Assembly (NCBI GenBank): GCA_017998915.1
Contig: JAGOCE010000003.1
Span: forward strand, 1-37,099
Reading direction: 5' to 3'
Length of the DNA stretch: 37,099 nucleotides
From: Candidatus Ozemibacteraceae bacterium
GTDB lineage: Bacteria > Muiribacteriota > Ozemobacteria > Ozemobacterales > Ozemobacteraceae
Below the pieces are notes generated by a model, which was given only the letters and a program-made list of their open reading frames with translations, had not been told where the DNA came from and did not search any database. Position numbers and translations under genes: made by a program. Below are positions 33,201 through 37,099 of this stretch, in pieces. Every line of letters starts with the position of its first letter. The stretch's first letter is position 1.

Positions 33201-33846
33201 CGTGTTCAAGAGCCCCTACGGGCAGATGGCCTACAAGGGCTCGGTGGGCCTCGACACGACGCTCGACGGGACGGCGAACCTCATTCTGCCGCGTGAAATC
33301 TGCCAGGGGAGCAAGGTGCTTCGTGACCTCGTCGGCAATCAACCCACTCTTGAAATCCCCGTCGGAGTACGCGGCAGCCTCCTTTCTCCCGGCATCGATC
33401 TGCGCCTCGACAAGCTCCTGAAGAAGGCGGCCGAAAACAAGGCGAAGGACGCACTCATGGACATGCTGGGCGGAAAGAAAGAGCAGGCTTCCCAGCCCGT
33501 TGCGTCCGGCACTCCCGCTCCCGAGATGAAAAAGAAAGGGATTGGTGACATTCTCGGCGGCGAACTGGGGAAGATCCTCGGCGGCAAGAAGCAAACCCAG
33601 GTACCGGTTCAGCCTGCCCCGACTCCGGTGGCGACGGCTCCGGCCGGCATCGCGGGCGCAGCACAGCCTGTTCCCGCTCCAGCCTCCGCTCCGGCTCCCG
33701 CCGGTGTCGTCGGCGCAGCACAACCTGCATCGGCGCCGGTTCCCGTTGTTGCGACACAACCCAAGCCCCTCCCGCCCGAGAAGCAGATCAAGAAGGAACT
33801 CAAGAATATCGAGAAAGACCTGAAGAAACTTTTCAAATTCAAATAG
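30253..33846 (+). CDS. AsmA-like envelope protein, 1197 residues
   Basis: A large protein with a cytoplasmic N-tail, one membrane helix (29-51), and a long beta-rich region starting YLDPAALKKQVETSAGQALG, the classical AsmA opening. The middle consists of repeated beta-taco/groove-type segments and the end has the AsmA C-terminal pattern (GHFIFKNGRMNSDDLVF, then DGTANLILP). Relatives such as AsmA, TamB and YhdP span the periplasm and help move phospholipids to the outer membrane, so an outer membrane is implied. A Pro/Ala-rich low-complexity stretch with APAG(I/V)xGAAQP repeats precedes a Lys-rich tail. GGAGG at 30239-30243 sets the ATG. A weak hairpin at 33849-33878 follows the stop. Confidence 0.88.
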   Translation: MNTNTPEAISETAARESEEKPRSNRARLIGIFLAAVGFIVLLFVGAAYYAYITYLDPAALKKQVETSAGQALGLPVSVGEVSLRWPTITMTGLRVGDPASATLPLVEIGMAAATPDFFELLSGKVMLESVFVSSVSAKLTRSADGSIVLPPGMVAAPGTTPAEPGAGIDLDVRGLPLRQLEIEQVRVSLGDLASNKTFAAVMPHLAVKKSLSGTALPIDTKITVEGIGNIAIKGELQPPEKLQAQIHIEGIEIGTLRPILPPSVELPAGLGVASLLADVVLTNSGRLSVRNISLKCTPDIDVKGEFEAASLSPLQASATVTLEPLPVKRLMELAGKYLPPMPDVKIDEGRLGGEVRFGIAGGEMRDLSAWAKPQGLVVRHAMLPAPLKLAQGGVKYDEGRVEWEKLAAEIRGITVKSDGGKVDIAKMTGRGDLSIRIDISVLTGDLKTFVPEAILRAKPEGMAAFTGSVEIDANGPTLTGELEGGNIRAVPAPGMSPVKLDALKLTLTRVNAKSGTIAVRECKGSALGMTATLQGSVKNAVDPAFDLKANATADLAALKEALPIENALFKKQARLTGTAVVDATIGGSLKKPRPAGKLELKNVDFSIAARGVHVNDVSGAATIDPDKISIDRLSANLFGGKLTIAGSLANYLEKPRVAASGTLHNTDLGEIRSLIASNVPDFPADLGFSGRADLDIVVKGSADQPEFSGNAVLAGAGLAHPAILRPVRGIVGPIKFDQRGLTTEGLQMGWGSSTVRLVGRMESWSGFKMAFQYDIQPLDLTDIGEFFLAGTGYRAQGSGTGAGKISGPIAKIVVDGAAKLPSGVFEAPISKGGATFKFPFTDLTAPFRFTDGILAVNGARAKLFSGEMTASGKVFVRETPIRFGFDTRMKSLQTQEFLSTNTTMKNVLQGGLDMSFIATGTTVGLNSLDGNSTMTMASGSYKAPPVAAQIFNAIDASQLSSGLIKSLQGHFIFKNGRMNSDDLVFKSPYGQMAYKGSVGLDTTLDGTANLILPREICQGSKVLRDLVGNQPTLEIPVGVRGSLLSPGIDLRLDKLLKKAAENKAKDALMDMLGGKKEQASQPVASGTPAPEMKKKGIGDILGGELGKILGGKKQTQVPVQPAPTPVATAPAGIAGAAQPVPAPASAPAPAGVVGAAQPASAPVPVVATQPKPLPPEKQIKKELKNIEKDLKKLFKFK

Positions 33847-33911
33847 TCGATTCTCCTGGGTGATTATCTTCCAGGAATCTGGTAATCTCTACCCTCGAAA
33901 GAGGATGTTTG

Positions 33912-34268
33912 ATGAAAACGACGGAATTTTCCCTGCGTTCTGAAAATCGCGGTGCGGTCACGCTCATTTACACCCACGGCCCGCTCAACGAAGAGGCTGG
34001 CGCGGCGATCCTCGGGCTCGTCCAGGAAAAGCTCGACCAGGGCGTGACAAGATTCGTTATCGATTTCGGGCTTGCCGTGTCGATCACGAGCCCCTGCGTG
34101 GCTTCGATCCTCGAGATCGCCGAGAAAATCGTCGATGAAAAGAGCGGACGCCTTGTTTTTGCCGGACTGACGGATCTCAACCTGAAAGTGTTCGAAATGG
34201 TCGGGATTCTTCTCTATGCCGAATCCTGCCGCAATGTCCAGGAGGCCGAAGTCCAGGCGCTCATGTGA
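33912..34268 (+). CDS. STAS-domain protein (anti-sigma-factor antagonist-like)
   Basis: A 118-residue single STAS domain. The strand FVIDFGLAVSITSPCVASILEIA (48-70) matches the SpoIIAA region VxDxSxVxxxDSSG. The phosphorylatable Ser is probably Ser60, but the Asp before it is Thr and the following Ser-Gly is Pro-Cys, so regulation by a SpoIIAB-like kinase may differ. A partner anti-sigma kinase is not in the window. TTG at 33909 is also possible, but ATG at 33912 is better placed after AAAGAGG. Confidence 0.85.
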   Translation: MKTTEFSLRSENRGAVTLIYTHGPLNEEAGAAILGLVQEKLDQGVTRFVIDFGLAVSITSPCVASILEIAEKIVDEKSGRLVFAGLTDLNLKVFEMVGILLYAESCRNVQEAEVQALM

Positions 34269-34290
34269 GCGGCGGGGCCCGCGCCCCACG

Positions 34291-34890
34291 TCATGCCTTC
34301 GGAAGCACCCCTTCGAACAGGAGTGTCATCACAAGCCTCGTGTTGTCGGTGATGCGTTCCGGCTTTCCCGTTCGGATCCAGTGGTAGATGAGAAAATGCA
34401 GCATGCCCAGGGTAGCTTGCATCAGCAGTTCGGGGTTGATGTCCCGCCGGAGCTGCCCGGATGCCTGTGCACGACTGATTTCATCGACCGGCCAGAGCGA
34501 GCGTGAAAGATAGCGCTCGGCGAGCTTCTTTCGCATGTCCCCCTCGGGGATCGACTCGTCTCCCGTGAAAATCTTGAGAAAGTTGAAGATCTCGGGGGAC
34601 GTCACGAACATTTCGAAATAGGAGTTGATGGCGATTTCCGAGCCCTTCCGGAATTCGGAAAAGTCGGTTCGCTGCCTGATCGTTTTTTCTATATTGTCGA
34701 GTATGTGGTCGAAGACCCGCATGAATAAGCCTTCTTTGCTTCCGTAGTGGCGATAAATGGTGGCTTTGCCGACGGTTGCCGCGGCCGCGATGACGTCAAC
34801 GTTCGCCAGGTGAAAGCCGCGCCGGCAGAATTCGGCGAGGGCCGCCGAGATGATGCGGGTTTCGCGTGCGATCTGTTTCGGGGTGGCCAT
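34291..34890 (-). CDS. TetR-family transcriptional regulator
   Basis: A 199-residue TetR repressor. The N-terminal helix-turn-helix is at about 29-49 (ANVDVIAAAATVGKATIYRHYGSKEGL), matching the family. The C-terminal domain (about 65-199) is a ligand-binding and dimerisation region of unknown specificity. It is divergent from the secreted repeat protein gene, so it may control that gene or itself; I found no clear operator palindrome in the 281-base gap. GGAGG lies six bases before the ATG. Confidence 0.92.
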   Translation of the reverse strand: MATPKQIARETRIISAALAEFCRRGFHLANVDVIAAAATVGKATIYRHYGSKEGLFMRVFDHILDNIEKTIRQRTDFSEFRKGSEIAINSYFEMFVTSPEIFNFLKIFTGDESIPEGDMRKKLAERYLSRSLWPVDEISRAQASGQLRRDINPELLMQATLGMLHFLIYHWIRTGKPERITDNTRLVMTLLFEGVLPKA

Positions 34891-35003
34891 ATAATCCTCC
34901 GAGCGTGGTGCGGAGCTGCGAATGCTCGTTCACCCTATGGCCTCCGAACCTTCCATGTCAAGGGGCCCGCCTGCTCATCGGTTTTTCGCTTGCATTCCCC
35001 AGA

Positions 35004-35115
35004 TTGCTGAAAAAATCCTCAAAAATGCTGATTTCCTGACAACATTTTCGTGAAAACCGATCGAAGGGCTCTTCAATAGCGAAGTTCAACCCTGGTACGA
35101 ATGTTGCTGAAAAAA
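35004..35115 (+). repeat. Direct repeat TTGCTGAAAAAA, two exact copies 100 bases apart
   Basis: The 12-mer occurs at 35004-35015 and again at 35104-35115, in the 281-base gap (34891-35171) between the TetR gene and the secreted repeat protein gene. The gap holds no gene and no promoter I could define. The repeats may be regulatory or chance. Confidence 0.5.
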
Positions 35116-35171
35116 ACGCGTCCGCTGAAATGAGATGAACAGAAGACGAAAAGATTCTTAGGAGGACACCA

Positions 35172-36272
35172 ATGAAGTCGGGCATCCTGAATAAAATTCT
35201 CATGCTCACCCTGGCGTTCGGGCTCATCGGAGCCGTCGATGTTTCCGCTGGAAACCCCGGCCAGGGCAAGTGCAAACCGAAGAAGAAGGTCGGGTTCTTC
35301 CAGAAGATCGGCCGTGCATTCGTGAAGGTCGGCGACAAGATCAAGAACAAGATCATGGACACCCACGTTGCCGTGAAGAAGAAGATCACAGGCCGCAAGA
35401 ACCGCGTCTGGGTCTGCGGACACTACAACAAGAACGGCCAGCACGTGAAGGGCCACTGGCGCTATGTCAAGGGGAACTGTGGCAATCACCCCGGGCAGGG
35501 CAACCATCCCGGTCAGGGAAATCATCCCGGCCAGGGGAACTGCCCCGGTCAGGGAAATGATCAGGGCCAGGGAAATCCCGCTCCGCTGCCTCCTCTGCCT
35601 CCTCTGCCGCCTGCTGACGAACCTCCGGCCGAGCAGCCGCCTGCCGAGCAGCCGCCTGCCGAGCAACCTCCGGCCGAAGAACCCCCGGCCGAAGAACCCC
35701 CGGCTGAAGAGCCGCCCGCCGAGCAGCCTCCGGCCGAAGAACCCCCGGCTGAAGAGCCGCCCGCCGAGCAGCCCCCGGCCGAAGAACCCCCGGCTGAAGA
35801 GCCGCCTGCCGAACAGCCCCCGGCAGATCAGGGCACTCCGAAGCCTGGCCATGACAATGGTCAGAGCGGTGAATCCTCCGGCCAGAAGCGCACGATCGGC
35901 ATGCTCATGAACGATCTCGTGACCCTGAGCTCCGATGCCGACGCGGTCAAGGCCCAGGCCGTTTCCGCGAAGAAGGCGAAGAAGACAAATGCCGCCGACA
36001 TCGAAGCCGACTACCAACTCCTCTCTTATGACCGCGAAGCCGATTCGAAGCTTCTGACCAAGGTCGTGATCAACGATCTCACGAAGAACGACGGCCGGAG
36101 CGGCATCTACTACACGGCGTTCCTCCGCAACCTGAAGTCCTACACCAAGGCCGATCGCAGTGAAATCAGCGACGTCATCTCCGCGGTGAAGGCGAACATT
36201 CGCCACGAAGCCGCCCAGGGCGGACGCACCAATGCCTACAAGGCCCGCCTCCAGGAAATGAAGAAGTTCTAA
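35172..36272 (+). CDS. Secreted protein with GNHPGQ and PPAE(E/Q) repeats
   Basis: A 366-residue protein. A signal peptide (cleavage near VSA, 26) leads to a basic helix (35-75) and a YxW-type motif, RVWVCGHYNKNGQHVKGHW (78-96). Residues 104-133 are five GNxxGQ hexapeptides, then a Pro/Leu linker, then fifteen PPAxx pentapeptides (146-220), and last a helical domain (225-366) rich in Lys, Ala and Asp. The PPAE tract is probably an extended, acidic wall-spanning spacer between two globular ends. I know no family for the C-terminal domain. AGGAGGA sets the ATG and a strong terminator follows. The gene is divergent from a TetR regulator. Confidence 0.85.
   Translation: MKSGILNKILMLTLAFGLIGAVDVSAGNPGQGKCKPKKKVGFFQKIGRAFVKVGDKIKNKIMDTHVAVKKKITGRKNRVWVCGHYNKNGQHVKGHWRYVKGNCGNHPGQGNHPGQGNHPGQGNCPGQGNDQGQGNPAPLPPLPPLPPADEPPAEQPPAEQPPAEQPPAEEPPAEEPPAEEPPAEQPPAEEPPAEEPPAEQPPAEEPPAEEPPAEQPPADQGTPKPGHDNGQSGESSGQKRTIGMLMNDLVTLSSDADAVKAQAVSAKKAKKTNAADIEADYQLLSYDREADSKLLTKVVINDLTKNDGRSGIYYTAFLRNLKSYTKADRSEISDVISAVKANIRHEAAQGGRTNAYKARLQEMKKF
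35481..35570 (+). repeat. Five tandem 18-bp units encoding GNxxGQ
   Basis: Codons 104-133 of the secreted protein repeat as GNHPGQ three times, GNCPGQ and GNDQGQ. An isolated GNPGQ occurs earlier, at residue 27. Confidence 0.9.
35607..35831 (+). repeat. Fifteen 15-bp units encoding PPAE(E/Q), with a 45-bp higher-order period
   Basis: Units in order end DE, EQ, EQ, EQ, EE, EE, EE, EQ, EE, EE, EQ, EE, EE, EQ, DQ. Within them an EE-EE-EQ triplet recurs three times, so the last part has expanded by 45-bp duplications. Confidence 0.9.
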
Positions 36273-36290
36273 GCTCGAAGCTCTCCCAGA

Positions 36291-36330
36291 ACCGCCCCTC
36301 CGGACGATCCGGCGGGGCGGTTATTATATC
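36291..36330 (+). terminator. Rho-independent terminator after the secreted repeat protein gene
   Basis: A long hairpin: 36291-36299 pairs with 36315-36323, with an inner CCGGA-CGA-TCCGG stem, followed by ATTATATCTG. It lies 18 bases after the stop. The stretch 36273-36597 holds this, the palindromic repeat and no gene. Confidence 0.85.
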
Positions 36331-36370
36331 TGATAAAATACTATTGAACCCTGGACATGGCCCCCGCTTG

Positions 36371-36428
36371 CACTGAGCCTGTCGAAGGGCGAGAGCCTTT
36401 CGTGCTTCGACGGGCTCGGCACGAACGG
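36371..36428. repeat. Dispersed palindromic repeat, copy 2
   Basis: GAGCCTGTCGAAG (36375-36387) pairs with CTTCGACGGGCTC (36405-36417) with one G-T wobble, across a 17-base loop nearly equal to that of copy 1 at 4071-4129. CGAACGG at the right end matches the expected flank of the element. Confidence 0.8.
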
Positions 36429-36597
36429 GAATGGAACATAGGCATGTAGCATGCAGGTTTCAAGAACATCCTCTGTGCCCGGGATGCTTGATCTGGTTCT
36501 CGTTGTTGAGATGGCGGCGGGGCGAGAACCGCCCCTCCGGTGTGATGCTATCGAAGGTGGGGTTGCGAATGGATGTGGGGATGGATACAATGGCGGC

Positions 36598-37099
36598 ATG
36601 TCGGAAGAACGCTCGTATCGACGGTTTTCTGTTTTCGTTTTCCTCGTTGGGGTGGTCACGCTCGCCGCGACGGTCTGGTGGCTGATGAAGCCTCTCGGTG
36701 AGCGGCGTCTCCACCTCGTTTTCACCGGTGTCTCGAAAGGCCATATCCAGCCGTTCCTGGCCCGCTTCGCCCCCTACAGGGACCAGCGAATGGGCGGGGC
36801 GGCGCACAAGGCTGCGAAACTGCAGACGCTCGTCGCCTCGTTTTCTGGCGACCCGTTCTGTATCTTTTCAGTCGGAAGCGAGATTTCCGGCACCGCCGAC
36901 GCGTATTTCACGCGCGGATCAGCGATCGTCGAGGCGCTCAATACCTTTCGCCTCGATGCCATGCTGGTCGGCAATATCGAGTTCACGTTCGGCCGTTCCC
37001 GACTCGAAGAGCTTTCGCGGGTGGCGAAATTCCCCCTGCTTTCAAGCACGATCACGGATGAAGGTTCCGAAACCCCGCCGGGGTTTATCTCGTCCGAAC
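36598..37099 (+). CDS. Membrane-anchored 5'-nucleotidase-like protein, cut by right edge
   Basis: The first 167 residues are visible. A membrane segment (10-30) precedes a fold that follows the UshA/5'-nucleotidase metallophosphatase pattern: LHLVFTGVSKGHI (38-50) in place of the TxDxHG strand, MGGAAHKAAKLQTLV (65-79) as the family GGxARxA helix, FSVGSEISGT (90-99) in place of GDxxxGS/T, and VGNIEFTFG (124-132) in place of GNHEFDxG. At these sites the metal ligands Asp, His, Asp and His are replaced, so it is probably catalytically inactive. The closest role may be ligand binding. The remainder, including the nucleotide-binding domain, lies outside the window. The start has only weak ribosome-binding support. 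Confidence 0.68.
   Translation, partial: MSEERSYRRFSVFVFLVGVVTLAATVWWLMKPLGERRLHLVFTGVSKGHIQPFLARFAPYRDQRMGGAAHKAAKLQTLVASFSGDPFCIFSVGSEISGTADAYFTRGSAIVEALNTFRLDAMLVGNIEFTFGRSRLEELSRVAKFPLLSSTITDEGSETPPGFISSE

Noticed and set aside
34891-35171. An operator for the TetR regulator
   Set aside because: No inverted repeat of suitable length was found; short palindromic pieces near 34910 were too weak to call.
35607-35831. The tandem repeat as a CRISPR array
   Set aside because: The units are 15 bp, in frame, without spacers, and encode a Pro/Glu tract in a secreted protein.

Overview
The window looks like chromosomal core and semi-core DNA of a GC-rich, diderm-type bacterium. Signs are many exported proteins, lipobox lipoproteins, an AsmA-like protein and an RlpA-like barrel protein. 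Genes are densely packed, Shine-Dalgarno sites are strong, and ATG, GTG and TTG starts are all used. I saw no insertion sequence, phage gene, CRISPR array, tRNA or rRNA. The style fits large-genome environmental lineages such as Candidatus Riflebacteria/Ozemobacteria, but that placement is a guess from gene content.

Positions 1-3479 hold a membrane protein cut by the left edge (minus strand) and a signalling operon: two stand-alone receivers, a GAF-HD-GYP protein and a tail-anchored zincin-like protein. Positions 3498-7272 hold a cold-shock gene with its promoter, long leader and terminator, a dispersed palindromic repeat, and genes for a TVP38/VTT membrane protein, a secreted class 3 lipase, a LysE/RhtB exporter and a Nudix hydrolase.

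Positions 7367-17615 are the most coherent part and concern phosphate. A DUF4956 - CotH - VTC set (the usual bacterial neighbourhood of VTC-type polyphosphate polymerase) is followed, past one minus-strand TPR gene, by a membrane-anchored protein that I read as a second, divergent VTC/CYTH tunnel-fold protein. Then comes a complete phosphate importer operon, pstS-pstC-pstA-pstB-pstB-phoU. The two PstB-type ATPases are degenerate in complementary ways: one has lost the Q-loop Gln and the H-loop His, the other the LSGGQ signature. This predicts an obligate heterodimer with one canonical and one dead ATP site. Import, regulation and polymer storage of phosphate therefore sit side by side.

Positions 17739-22279 carry cinA, thpR and a translationally coupled pair, a NodU/TobZ-type carbamoyltransferase and a CX9CX2C radical SAM protein. 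Positions 22486-30118 are mostly minus-strand genes for exported proteins: a class I amidotransferase-fold hydrolase with a signal anchor, a coiled-coil/TPR protein, a protein of unknown function, a Lys/Pro-rich protein, an RlpA-like protein and a lipoprotein with duplicated NTF2-like domains. A plus-strand exported TPR protein lies among them. Positions 30253-37099 hold a 1197-residue AsmA-like protein, a STAS protein, a TetR regulator, a secreted protein with GNHPGQ and PPAE(E/Q) repeats, a second copy of the palindromic repeat, and the start of a membrane-anchored 5'-nucleotidase-like protein whose metal-binding motifs look lost.
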